Shown in pieces: positions 1 to 9,400 of a stretch of DNA of 64,000 nt. Both the position numbers and the translations under genes were made by a program. Each line of letters starts with the position of its first letter. Position 1 is the first letter of the stretch. This stretch comes from Paucibacter sp. B2R-40. GTDB taxonomy: Bacteria > Pseudomonadota > Gammaproteobacteria > Burkholderiales > Burkholderiaceae_C. The DNA lies in contig NZ_JAJIRP010000002.1 in NCBI RefSeq assembly GCF_025717555.1, positions 434,001 to 498,000 on the forward strand, written 5' to 3'. The notes beneath the pieces are model-generated. The model was given only the letters and a program-made list of their open reading frames with translations. It had not been told where the DNA came from and searched no databases.

Positions 1-1
1 G

Positions 2-802
2 TCCTCGTCAGCCACCGGATCTGCTGTGACCGCGTCGGTCGGAATTGGGGAAAAAGCCTTTGAAAGCCCCAGTCCCGCGCATCAGCCTTCGGCCGCCATT
101 GCCGCCAACCGGGCCGTTGTGGACGCAGGCGACGAGCGCATCAGCAGCGCCGTTTACGAAGCCAACGGCCGCATTTACATGGTCAAAACGGTCGACCCCG
201 TCGCCAATGGCGTGGCCGACAATTCGCGCATTCGCTACACGGTGCTCGACGCCAACACCAACGCCATTCTTGACGAAGGCGATATCGGCCAAGCCGGCTA
301 TGACTACTACCAAGGCTCGATTGCCGTCAATGAACTCGGCCAGGTTGTGATCGGCTACAACCGCTCCGGCCTTGACGCTGCCACCGGCAAGATCAGCTTC
401 ATGGGTCAATCCTTCAACACGGCCGCCAATGGTCATTTGGTGTCTCAAAGTGGCGAGCTCTTGCTCAAGGAAAGCCTGGTTGACGACTATCACAACGGCA
501 GTTTGTTTGGACAAGCGGCGGCTGGGCGCCAGCGCTGGGGGGACTACAGCTCGGTCTCGGTGGACCCGACCGACTCCAGCAAGTTCTACCTGATCGGCGA
601 GTTTGCACGTGAGTACAACAATGCTGACGGCGGCCATCCTGGCGGCACCGGCGGCTCGCGTTGGGGCACGTGGATTGCGGTGATTGATGCCAACGTGGCG
701 GCGGTTCCTGAGCCCAGCAGCTGGCTGATGCTGGTTTGCGGCATCAGTGCAGTCGGCTTTGTTGCCCATCGGCGCCGTCGCAACGAGAGCCTTGCTGCCT
801 AA
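2..802 (+). CDS. PEP-CTERM sorting-domain protein, 5' end cut by window
   Basis: The reading frame is open from the first bases of the window, so the gene begins upstream and only the C-terminal part (about 266 residues) is seen. The end carries a textbook PEP-CTERM signal: VPEPSSW, a hydrophobic segment, then an arginine cluster (HRRRR) just before the stop. Such proteins are exported and then processed by an exosortase at the envelope, often in bacteria making exopolysaccharide. The visible part contains repeated short beta-like segments, and I do not recognise a catalytic domain. A strong terminator follows the stop, so it ends its transcription unit. A downstream ATG at 26 exists but need not be the true start. 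Confidence 0.85.
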   Translation, partial: SSSATGSAVTASVGIGEKAFESPSPAHQPSAAIAANRAVVDAGDERISSAVYEANGRIYMVKTVDPVANGVADNSRIRYTVLDANTNAILDEGDIGQAGYDYYQGSIAVNELGQVVIGYNRSGLDAATGKISFMGQSFNTAANGHLVSQSGELLLKESLVDDYHNGSLFGQAAAGRQRWGDYSSVSVDPTDSSKFYLIGEFAREYNNADGGHPGGTGGSRWGTWIAVIDANVAAVPEPSSWLMLVCGISAVGFVAHRRRRNESLAA

Positions 803-834
803 AGGCGGCGACGAATCCCTTCAAAGACCTGCCG

Positions 835-871
835 GCGCGGATCGGGTTGGTGCCCGATCCGCGCTTTTTTT
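835..871 (+). terminator. Rho-independent terminator after the PEP-CTERM gene
   Basis: A perfect 12-bp stem (835-846 with 853-864) closes a 6-base loop and is followed by seven T residues at 865-871. It lies 33 bases after the stop of the PEP-CTERM gene. Confidence 0.9.
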
Positions 872-886
872 GGAGTGGCTCCAGCG

Positions 887-1267
887 ATGGTTTCTCAACT
901 GCCCGGGGCAGCGCCTGCGGTCTGGACATTGGACGGGCTCTGGGGCGGCGACCGCCTGCAATTGACGATCGACGTCCTGGGCGCTCGGCTTGAAACAGAT
1001 GGCGCCAGCGGTAGCTTCAGCGCCCCCTTGCGCGTCGCCAAGGACGGCCGCTTTGTGGCCGCCGGACACTTCAGCCAGCACCAGCCCGGGCCCGATCTTG
1101 CCGACGCAGTACCCGCCACTGCCGCCACCGACCGAGCCAGCTTCGCTGGCGAAATTGCGCCCGACGGCTTGACCATGTCCCTGTCAATTCAAAGCGCGGC
1201 CTCTGCCGCGCCGCAGATCTTCTGCCTGCGCAAAGGCGTCAAGGTCAAGCTGATTCGCTGCCTTTGA
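887..1267 (+). CDS. Hypothetical protein (126 aa)
   Basis: Small orphan reading frame with no signal peptide or domain I recognise. The middle has alternating hydrophobic and charged residues (LTIDVLGARL, RFVAAGHFSQH) that suggest a small beta-rich protein. ATG 887 is preferred because GGAG at 872-875 lies 11 bases upstream; a GTG at 875 would add four residues. Its 3' end overlaps the end of the converging CHASE2 gene by 23 bases. Codon use resembles its neighbours, but with no family match a spurious frame cannot be excluded. Confidence 0.5.
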   Translation: MVSQLPGAAPAVWTLDGLWGGDRLQLTIDVLGARLETDGASGSFSAPLRVAKDGRFVAAGHFSQHQPGPDLADAVPATAATDRASFAGEIAPDGLTMSLSIQSAASAAPQIFCLRKGVKVKLIRCL

Positions 1268-2948
1268 GGCCGTGCCGAGCCCGTGCGCGAGTCAGCGCAA
1301 GGGCCAAGCTCCAGCTCAGCACAAAACCACCGAACAGCGCCCAGATGGCCCAAGCTTCATGGCCATGGGCATGACTCATCGCCAGCCACAGCGCGGCCAA
1401 CTTAATCAGCAGCCAAAACAGGCGCGCGAACAAGTCCAAGAGACTTTCGGGGTGAAGATCTGGGTGCCGAGGCTCGAGCACGGGCTCGGCGCCATGCTCG
1501 GGCGCGGTCGCATCGAAGCGCGCAATCAGCAGACCGAGAGCGGCTCCCGCCGCCAAACAAGCGAGCCAGGATTCGCCGTGCAGCAAAGTCAAACCCAGCA
1601 GCGCCGCGCCGCTGCCCCAGGCCAGCCCATAGACCCAAACGGGCCGGCCACTCGCACCCTCTCCCTCTGCCTCTGCGTCTGCTTCTACCTCTTCATGTTC
1701 AGTCTCCAAATAGCCTTCATGCGCAGACAAAAAACTATCCGCCGCCGCCGACAAAATCATCCCGGCCGTGCCCAGCACGACGCCCAATTCGGCCAGGCGA
1801 GCCGTCGTCATCACCCACGCCAAGGGAAAGATCAAGGCGCCGCCTAGAAAGCAGAGGTAATAGAAGGAACGGCGAGCAAAGGAATGAGGGCTGTGCACGA
1901 TGGCGGCCCAGACCGCAGCGAAATACAGGCCCGACAACAAGCCCACCAAGACCTCGATGACCAACTCCGCCACCTTGGGCGGCTCGAACAGGGGCGACAA
2001 CTCTGTCGCAGCGACCCAGGCATGCAGGCCGACGCCGTAAAAGGATTCACTTTGCCCGCGCAGCAGGAATTGGTCACCGGTGCCCCATTTGCCACCCAAC
2101 AAGACCAGGCGCCCGGCCAAGGCATCGGGCTTGAGCAGCGCTTGGCTGAAGTTCAGGCTTTCGACCGCAGCCGGGCGAATCACACGCAACTCGGGGCCAT
2201 GGGCCGAATCGCGCGCACCAAGACAGGCCGCATGCCAGTCCTTGGCTTCACTGCGCTGGGCTTGTACCGGCTCACGGCTCAACTCGGCCGCCGCCACACC
2301 CAAGGGGGTCAGGCCTTGCCCGCGGTCGAAGTAGAGGCCGTTCTCACTCAGATCGGGCGAAGCGAATTGAACCTCGCTGCCAAACAGCGCCAGCCAGTCT
2401 TGATCCAAGGCGCCGGGGTCGCCACCCGTATAGCCTTGCGGGCAGACCATCACCAACTGCGTCAGGCGCGATAGTTTTTGCAAGCTCTCGAACAAGCGGC
2501 GCCGCGCCGGCCATTCATCCGGCGCGGCCGGCGACAAGTCGAGATCGATCGCCAGCACCTTGGGCGGCGCGCTCTGCAGCGCATCGAACAATTCGCGCAG
2601 CTTGTCCGGGTCGAGCGGCGAGCGCTGCTGAAAGATATTGCGATGCTCGGCATCGTCAATGCCGATGACCGAAATGCAGTCCAAGGTCCTTCCCGCGCAC
2701 ACAGGCGGCAACTTGTCCGCATGGCCCAGCCGCGCCAGCAAGCTCATCTGCACATTGGCGTCAACGAACTCGCGCACGCCGGTCTCGAAAGGCTTCAGGC
2801 AAAGCGCGACGATGGCCGACATCATCACCGTGCCAATGACGCGCGCGCCCCAGAGCGACCAGAATTTGTCCGGCACGCGTAAAAGCAACAAAAGGCTGTG
2901 CAGTCGCTGCTGTAAACGGCCCGTCAGGCCCGAAGGTGAAGATTTCAT
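1245..2948 (-). CDS. CHASE2-domain membrane protein without an output domain
   Basis: About 567 residues. One membrane segment near residues 30-50 is followed by a periplasmic region of about 260 residues with CHASE2 features (SVIGIDDAEH near the start, PPKVLAIDLDLS, then RLVLLGGKWGTGDQF and FYGVGLHAW near the end). Several more membrane segments come next, interrupted by an acidic stretch (ETEHEEVEADAEAEGE). CHASE2 is an extracytoplasmic sensor domain usually joined to a kinase, cyclase or GGDEF output; here no such domain follows. The ATG at 2948 (MKSSPSG) is chosen because the upstream extension lacks conserved features. It is divergent from the caspase-like lipoprotein gene at 3062, with 113 bases between, so a shared regulatory region is likely. 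Ligand and partner are unknown. Confidence 0.75.
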   Translation of the reverse strand: MKSSPSGLTGRLQQRLHSLLLLLRVPDKFWSLWGARVIGTVMMSAIVALCLKPFETGVREFVDANVQMSLLARLGHADKLPPVCAGRTLDCISVIGIDDAEHRNIFQQRSPLDPDKLRELFDALQSAPPKVLAIDLDLSPAAPDEWPARRRLFESLQKLSRLTQLVMVCPQGYTGGDPGALDQDWLALFGSEVQFASPDLSENGLYFDRGQGLTPLGVAAAELSREPVQAQRSEAKDWHAACLGARDSAHGPELRVIRPAAVESLNFSQALLKPDALAGRLVLLGGKWGTGDQFLLRGQSESFYGVGLHAWVAATELSPLFEPPKVAELVIEVLVGLLSGLYFAAVWAAIVHSPHSFARRSFYYLCFLGGALIFPLAWVMTTARLAELGVVLGTAGMILSAAADSFLSAHEGYLETEHEEVEADAEAEGEGASGRPVWVYGLAWGSGAALLGLTLLHGESWLACLAAGAALGLLIARFDATAPEHGAEPVLEPRHPDLHPESLLDLFARLFWLLIKLAALWLAMSHAHGHEAWAIWALFGGFVLSWSLALALTRARARHGLKGSESA

Positions 2949-3061
2949 CTTGATAACCCGGTTCAATGCCGGCACTATGCCACTGTGCCGTAGAAACTCG
3001 CGTTTACGCCCCAAGAACAGCGCGGCACAGCATCAGCCGTCTGCAACACTAGGATCCACGA

Positions 3062-4873
3062 ATGCATCGTCATCAGTCTTGTCTCCCTACCTCATTATTT
3101 CGACGGGCCAGCCGGCTGGTGCCAGCCCTCATGCTCGGCGGCCTGCTTGGTGGTTGCCTGGCGACCGTGAACACGGCGGTCAACGACATGGGTCAGTCCT
3201 TGAGCGACGCAGTCGCGCCCAAGATCACTTTCTTGCTGCCGCCCAAGAATGCCGACGCAGGTAGCTTGAGATCGGTCTTGATTTTGTCGGACGGCAACGA
3301 AGTCTCGGCCCATATCGCAATGGACCTGGAAAGCGCGATGAGCAAGCTGCGTATCGCAGAGCGGCCGTTTTACAGCAAGGTGCAGATGGGTGGCCGCATT
3401 GGCGGCGTGCCGTCCGACGCGCAATTGGCCGATCTGGCCGCAAAAGCGGGCGCCGAGGCGCTGGTCTTGGTCACCGGCGGCGTCAGCGAAGTGCGCACCG
3501 CCAACTCGACCGAAGAGCGCAGCACCTGCGCGGTGCAAACCAAGTTCTTGAAGGCCTGCCCGAAGGAGCAGGTGCGCAGCACACGCGTCACTTGCACCGA
3601 CACGCGCGGCCTGGCCGCCGCCCGCATCAAGGTGTTCCGCAGCAGCGACAAGCGCAGCGTCTTCACCGACAGCGTCGGCGGCGAGAGCGCGCAGCGTCTG
3701 TGCTCCGACGAGACCAATGTGGCACGCGTCGACCCCAAGCAATTGACTGCCAATGCGGTGCAGAACACCGGCGCCAATGTGATGCGGGTGCTGGCGCCGT
3801 CCTATGAGCTGCGGCCGCTTGACTTGATGAGTGCCGATGCCGGCCTGCCGGCTGCGCAGCGCAAGGACTTTGACGCGGCCGTCAAGTTCGCCGAGGCCAA
3901 ACGCATGGACGAGGCTTGCCGGCGTTTCGAGGAGCTCTACCTTGATCACAAAGAGTCACCGGCGCTGACCTTCAACAATGCTTTTTGTGCCGAAGTGCGC
4001 GGCGACCTGCTGCGCGCCTCCCAAGGCTACCGGCGCGCGTCCGAGCTGATCAACGCGCCTAACTCGCAAATAGACCGGCGTATTGCGGTCACCGAAAAAG
4101 CCATTCGCGAGAACCCGGTTGCGTTCATGCCGGCCGATCTGGCCGGCGCGCAACTGAGCAAAGCGCCCGCCATCAAGGGCGATGGCCGGCGTGTCGCCCT
4201 GGTGATCGGCAATGCGCGCTATCAGCGCAGCGCGCTGGTCAACCCTGTCAATGATGCCCGCCTGGTGGGCGACAAGCTGACGCGTATCGGCTTTGATGTA
4301 CTGACCTTGGAGAATGTCGATTCGGCCCGCTTCGCCACTGCCACGCGCGACTTCGCCAAACGCGCCAAGGGCGCCGACATCGCCTTGTTCTACTACGCCG
4401 GCCACGCCATCCAGGCCGACGGCGAGAACTTCCTGATGCCGGTGGACAACGCCAAGATGCGCTCGATCGACGATGTGCGCGATCAAGGCAGCGTGCAGCT
4501 GGCCGACATCGTGGCCCAGCTGGAGGTGGCCGCGCCCGCCGTCAAGCTCTTGATCATCGACGCTTGCCGCGACAACCCGCTGCCCGCCACCAGCCGCAGC
4601 CTGGCCGGCGGCGGCCTGGCCGACATCAAGCAGGTGCCACAAGGCGGCTTGATCGCTTTTGCCACCTCACCCGGCAGCACCGCCGAGGACGGCACGGCCC
4701 GCAACAGCGTCTTCAGCAAGCATTTCGCGGCGCAGCTCAGCGTGCCTAACCAGAATATCGAGCAGGTCTTCAAGAAAGTGCGCGAGGCCGTCAAGGCGGA
4801 AACCAAGAACAAGCAGGTGCCCATGGAGAAAAGCGACTTGATCGGTGACGTGTTCCTGGTGCGCGCCAAATGA
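3062..4873 (+). CDS. Lipoprotein with C-terminal caspase-like (peptidase C14) domain
   Basis: 603 residues. The N-terminus is a lipoprotein signal ending in LGGC (lipidated Cys32). Residues about 50-250 resemble the envelope CsgG/curli-assembly-like fold (weak call). Residues 260-345 look like TPR helices. Residues 375-600 form a caspase-like domain opening with RRVALVIGNARYQ, with the catalytic dyad visible as His448 (YYAGHAI) and Cys502 (IIDACRDNP). Both catalytic residues are intact, so a cysteine protease acting on the periplasmic side of the membrane is expected; caspase-type enzymes cut after basic or acidic residues, and the substrate here is unknown. AGGA lies 8 bases before the start. 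Its stop overlaps the next start (ATGA), and the CHASE2 gene is divergent. Confidence 0.85.
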   Translation: MHRHQSCLPTSLFRRASRLVPALMLGGLLGGCLATVNTAVNDMGQSLSDAVAPKITFLLPPKNADAGSLRSVLILSDGNEVSAHIAMDLESAMSKLRIAERPFYSKVQMGGRIGGVPSDAQLADLAAKAGAEALVLVTGGVSEVRTANSTEERSTCAVQTKFLKACPKEQVRSTRVTCTDTRGLAAARIKVFRSSDKRSVFTDSVGGESAQRLCSDETNVARVDPKQLTANAVQNTGANVMRVLAPSYELRPLDLMSADAGLPAAQRKDFDAAVKFAEAKRMDEACRRFEELYLDHKESPALTFNNAFCAEVRGDLLRASQGYRRASELINAPNSQIDRRIAVTEKAIRENPVAFMPADLAGAQLSKAPAIKGDGRRVALVIGNARYQRSALVNPVNDARLVGDKLTRIGFDVLTLENVDSARFATATRDFAKRAKGADIALFYYAGHAIQADGENFLMPVDNAKMRSIDDVRDQGSVQLADIVAQLEVAAPAVKLLIIDACRDNPLPATSRSLAGGGLADIKQVPQGGLIAFATSPGSTAEDGTARNSVFSKHFAAQLSVPNQNIEQVFKKVREAVKAETKNKQVPMEKSDLIGDVFLVRAK

Positions 4874-5670
4874 GGCGGGCCAGCACTCAGCGCCTATTGG
4901 CCACCCTGGTCTTGAGCCTGCCGGCGCTGGCCAGCGCCTCGGCCTGCCTGTACAAGGGCGCCGACGCCACCGCGCGCGTCATCAACCGCTCGGGCGAAAT
5001 CACCACGCCCTTCCCCGAACCCCTGTCTTCGCCGGACTGCCGGCGCCTGCGCGTCGCCACCGGCGAGGTAGCGGTGTATGCACTCGCAGGCACGCAAACC
5101 TCGCCCGAGATGCGGCGGGTCAGCAGCGGCGCCTTGATCGTCGGCGCCGGCAATGCGCCGACTGAAGCCGGTGGCGTGCCGCAGCTGATGCAGCAGATCA
5201 AGAGCGTCTTGGACGGTGGCCAGCGCCTGCGCAGCGGCTCCTCACGAGGCGCCAATGAGGACTACATCCTGACGGCCATCCCAAGCGGACGCTTGGCCGA
5301 ACCGCAGGCCGATTTGCTGGTGCCGCTGGGCCAGGCGGCCGATGCCGATCTGGCCAGCTTCGAGTTGAGCCTGAACGGCAAAGTCGTGCACCGCCAGCAA
5401 GGTCCGGCGCAAGAGCTGCGCCTGCCGGCCGCGCAACTCAAGCGCGGCAACACGCTGCAATGGGCGCTCAATTACGCCGGCCAGCGTCATCAGGGGCAGA
5501 TCGTGGTCGAAGACCCAGCCTTGCTCGCGCAGCGCAAGCAAGATTTACTGCAGCTCAGCCAGGGCGAGCCTGATCCGCTGCTGCGCCAGCTGCGTTTGGC
5601 CGCTGCGCTGGTGGATGAGGGGCAGGTCTGGGCCGCACGCGAGATCATTCGAGCCAGTTTGACACCCTAG
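4870..5670 (+). CDS. Exported protein of unknown function, coupled to the caspase gene
   Basis: 266 residues beginning with a signal peptide (hydrophobic core LLATLVLSLPALASASA, cleavage expected before CLYKG). The rest is probably periplasmic: an N-terminal beta-rich part (about 25-110), a central part with a LSLNGKVVHRQQGP strand pattern, and a helical C-terminus (about 215-266) with leucine-rich helices. No catalytic motif is recognised. The start overlaps the caspase gene stop by 4 bases, which implies translational coupling and suggests the two products work together in the envelope. It could be a partner, inhibitor or scaffold of the caspase-like protein; that is inference only. Confidence 0.7.
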   Translation: MRRASTQRLLATLVLSLPALASASACLYKGADATARVINRSGEITTPFPEPLSSPDCRRLRVATGEVAVYALAGTQTSPEMRRVSSGALIVGAGNAPTEAGGVPQLMQQIKSVLDGGQRLRSGSSRGANEDYILTAIPSGRLAEPQADLLVPLGQAADADLASFELSLNGKVVHRQQGPAQELRLPAAQLKRGNTLQWALNYAGQRHQGQIVVEDPALLAQRKQDLLQLSQGEPDPLLRQLRLAAALVDEGQVWAAREIIRASLTP

Positions 5671-5754
5671 GGACGCTGCGGGCTGGCGGGTCGTCGGCAG
5701 GGGCAGGCTCGGCAAAAGCTTGCCAGCCGGCCTCGGCTGAGCGAGTATGAGGGC

Positions 5755-6276
5755 ATGAAATCATCATCCCCCAACACTTTGTACCGCCTGCTCGGCTTGA
5801 GCAGCCTGATCAGCCTGCTGATCGTCAACGCTGCTTGCGCAGAGCACCCCATGAGCAATGCCAACCCCAACCCCAAAGCCGAAGTCAAGGCCGATATCCA
5901 GGCTGGCAGCAAGGCAGCAGCAGCGGCAAGGTCAGAGCCGGCCAGCCTTGGCCTGTGGCGACAGATCCAGGCCGAAATCGGCGACGCCGCCTGCGATGGT
6001 CCCCAGCAATGCCACAGCATCGCCATTGGCGCCAAATCATGCGGTGGGCCGGACAGTTATATGGCTTGGTCCAGCAAGCACACCGATGGCCAGAAGCTGC
6101 GCAGCCTGGTCGAGCAACATGCGGCGGCGCGCAAGGCGGAGAACCAGGCCTCGGACATGCGGTCGGATTGCCGCGTCGTTACCGATCCAGGTGCGCGCTG
6201 CGTGCCGAGCCCCAAGGGTCAAGGGATGGTCTGCGCCCTGAATGAGCGCGGCAGCGGCGGCGGGTCGGCGATCTGA
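5755..6276 (+). CDS. Secreted six-cysteine protein of unknown function
   Basis: 173 residues with an N-terminal hydrophobic export signal (LSSLISLLIVNAACAE); Cys28 could be a lipidation site, but the box is imperfect. An Ala/Lys-rich linker follows, then a compact domain with six cysteines, including the pattern AACDGPQQC and KSCGGPDSYMAWS and two near the C-terminus (RCVPSPKGQGMVC). The spacing suggests three disulfides in an extracytoplasmic domain. I recall similar six-Cys proteins annotated as hypothetical in other proteobacteria, but no function is known to me. It lies 84 bases after the caspase-linked gene, so co-transcription is possible, and ends before a terminator hairpin. Confidence 0.7.
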   Translation: MKSSSPNTLYRLLGLSSLISLLIVNAACAEHPMSNANPNPKAEVKADIQAGSKAAAAARSEPASLGLWRQIQAEIGDAACDGPQQCHSIAIGAKSCGGPDSYMAWSSKHTDGQKLRSLVEQHAAARKAENQASDMRSDCRVVTDPGARCVPSPKGQGMVCALNERGSGGGSAI

Positions 6277-6312
6277 CTTGGCGATCTGGTTTGGCTTGCG
6301 CGATGCGCGAAC

Positions 6313-6346
6313 AAAAAAAGGGCTGCATGTCGTACATGCAGCCCTT
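6313..6346 (-). terminator. Terminator between convergent genes, strongest for the minus strand
   Basis: A perfect 13-bp stem (6318-6330 with 6334-6346) closes a 3-base loop. Seven A residues at 6313-6319 give a T run on the minus strand, serving the subtilase operon; on the plus strand only a weak T-rich tail follows. Confidence 0.85.
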
Positions 6347-6412
6347 CTACTTTGGACGCCGGGTTTTGGCTTGAGGTGAGCGCTTGGCCCACCCCAGTCG
6401 ACCCCGCTTGCC

Positions 6413-9400
6413 TTACTTGTTCAGCTTGGCAGTCTTGTCGTTTTGCGCCAAAGGAGCAGCGCCAGTCTCAACACGCAAGGCGGTGGTGGCTTGCACCTTG
6501 CCGCCAGCGTCCAAGAACTGGGCCGCACCCAAGTAGCGCTCGTTGTTGGCCAGGCCGGACCAGCTCATGCCGGCCACGACATTGCCACCCGACACGACCT
6601 TGCCCGGCAAAGCCACGGTGAACTTGCCGCCGAGGTCGCTGGTCGACACCAGCCAGCTCGACAGCTGATAGCTCATGCTGGCCTCAGGACCGCCATAGGC
6701 ATGCACGCAGACGTTGTAGTCGCCAGCCTCAGGGCTGTTGATCTGCATTGCTTCGTTGGAGCCGTCATTGCCCGAGTTGCCCACCTTGGCACCTGCGGCG
6801 TTGTACATCACCATGTCGAAGTCATCAGCACCTGGATGGCTGGTGTCTTGGTTGCGCAGGGCAAACCGAGCCGCCACCGTGCCGGCAGCGATCGTGACCT
6901 TGTGCACCTTGACGTTGGCCGTGCTCGCGCCGGCCTTGCAGATGGCTGCAGCGTTGGCGTTAGCATCCGGCGTCAGGGCCACCACGTCACCCAAAGTCGC
7001 GGCCTTCAAGCCACCCTTCAGCGCTGTCATGCGGCCGGTGAAACCGCTCTTGACGGTGAACAGCTTGCTGCCGCTGACGCGGTCGCTGGTCTGCTCGGCC
7101 GGGGCCGAGATGGCCTTGCCAACCTTGGCGGTCAGCGGGCTCTTGACCACATGGCCGGCGCCGTCGCTCCAGACCACCGAGCCATAGTTCCAGACGCTGT
7201 CAGCAGCGGTGGTGGCGGTGAGTTTTACGGTGAAGCTGGCCTTGGCACCGGCGGCCAGTGTCAGCGTTGCAGGCGTTACCACCACATTGAAGCCAGGCAG
7301 GCTGGCTGCAGCGGTATAGGTCGCGCTGCTTGCGCCGACGTTGGTGACCGTGCGGGTCATCGTCACCGGCACGGCGCCCAAGACATTGCCGACCGTCAGC
7401 GAAGGCAGGTTCAGGTTGTAGGTCTCGTCGAGCGCGCCGCCGGAGCAAGCTGCACCCGTCAAGCTGCCCACCTTGCACTGGTACTTGGTGTAGTCGGCAG
7501 CACCCAGATCGAACACCAGACCTGGATCAGCGGCCTTGTTCGGGTCCACATGGCCGGCACCTTGCGACCAAGGCAGCAAGCCGTTTTGCTCGCCAGCCAG
7601 GCCGTCGGTCAAGGTGTTGTAGGCGGTCGTCATCAAGGCCGACTTGATCATCGCAGGCGTCCAAGTTGGATGCTGCTGCTTGAGCAAGGTCGCCAGGCCG
7701 GCCACATGCGGCGAGGACATCGACGTGCCTTGGTAGGAAGCCCAGGCCGGCAGGCCAGGGGCGGTACCGTTTTCGATCGCGAGCTTCTCGGCTGGAGTCG
7801 CTTCGGGCGTCACGCTGGCGACTACGTCCACGCCAGGCGCGGTCAGGTCGGGCTTGAGCACATTGCCATCAAAACGGTTCGGGCCGCGTGACGAGAAGCC
7901 GGCCATGATAGGCGCAGGCGTCGTGCCGATGAAGGCCTTGGTGATCGCTGCCTTGGGGCTCACGGTTGCGGCGTAGGTCTTGACCAAGGCGCCGTCGGCC
8001 GCACTGATGTGGACGGACGGGATGCTGTGCGCATCGGCCACCAGGCCGGCACCGTTATCGATCAGCACCATGCCGACGCCGCCGGCATTTTGCACCGCCA
8101 AGCTCTTATCAACGCGGGCGTTGCCGCCGCGCGTACAAACCACGACCTTGCCGGCCACCTTGGCTGGGTCCAGCAGCACCTGACCGCTCGGAGCTGCGGC
8201 GCTGTAGCACAGGTTGGCGTTGGCGCCACCAGCACCGGCTGTATCGGCCAACACCAGGTCGGTCAAGCTCGACAAGGCGGTCTGGCTCAGGGTCGCGCCG
8301 GTGTAGCTCGCGCCGTTGCCCAGGCTGACCGTACCCTTGAAGGCGCGGTCATGTGTGGATGCGGCGACCGTGGTCAGCCATGGGCTGATGTGGGCCACTT
8401 CATTGGCCGGGCCGCTGTTGCCGGCCGACGCAGCGACGAACACGCCGGCGTTGGTGGCACGCAAGAAGGCTTGCTCAACAGCGTCATTGACGCTGGTGCC
8501 GCCGCTGATCGAATAATTGATCACGTTGACGCCGTCTTTGACGGCCTGATCTGCTGCGGCGACGAGGTCGGAGGTAAAGCAGCTGTTCTTGCCGCCCGTA
8601 GCGTCAGTGGCATCAGGGAAGGTCCAGCAGACCTTGTAGGCAGCGATGCGGGCGCGCGGTGCCATGCCGGTGGCGACGCCCAGCGGCGTGCCATTGACGA
8701 TGGCAGTAGCACCCCAGTTGCCGGCCACGGTTGAGGCCGTGTGGTCACCGTGGCCACCATGGCCTACCGTGCCGCCGATCGAGTCACGGGCGGAATTGTC
8801 GAACTCGGTCCAATGCAGGGTCGGGTAGTTTGCATGTACGCCGGCATTGAAGTAGCGCGCAGCGACCAACTTGTTATTGCACTTGACGTTGCCGCCGGTG
8901 TCGCAAGTGCCTGTGAAGCCCGCGGGAGCGGCACCGTAGTTTTGCGCGTCGGCCGGGTTGAAGCTGGGCACGCCATTGGCGTCCACGCGATCGGCGAAAG
9001 CTGGATTTTCGGGCCAGATGCCGCCGTCAAGAATGCCAACGACCATGCCTTCGCCGGCATTGCTGCGGCCAGACAACTGGCTCCACAAACCACCCGGCTT
9101 GTCCAGACCCAGGAAGGTCGAGGTCGAGATCGTCAGCAGTTGGCGCATCTCATCGGGCTGCACCGACAGCACGCCGGCGTTGTTCTTCAGCGTAGCGACT
9201 TCAGCGTCGGTCAGCATGGCGGCGAAGCCGTTCAGCACCGTGGTGTAGCGGGCAAACACCTCGGCATTGGCCACCGTCTGGGTGACCAGATTTTGCTGGT
9301 CACCCAAGTATTGAATGTATTCCTGAACGGCGGGCGCTTCGAAATTGATGCGCCCGATTACACCTGAACGTGACTGTGCAGGTGCCAGTTGTGGCGCGCT

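Noticed and set aside
8-769. Long open frame on the minus strand opposite the first PEP-CTERM gene
   Set aside because: It mirrors the codon pattern of the plus-strand gene, which has a clear sorting signal; the minus-strand product has no recognisable domain and arises from high GC.
3095-3949. 284-codon minus-strand frame opposite the caspase-like gene
   Set aside because: It lies fully within a gene with lipoprotein and C14 motifs; no domain or ribosome binding site supports it.
6443-7891. 482-codon plus-strand frame opposite the subtilase
   Set aside because: Antisense shadow of a gene with complete S8 catalytic motifs; the translated product is His/Arg/Gln-rich without family features.
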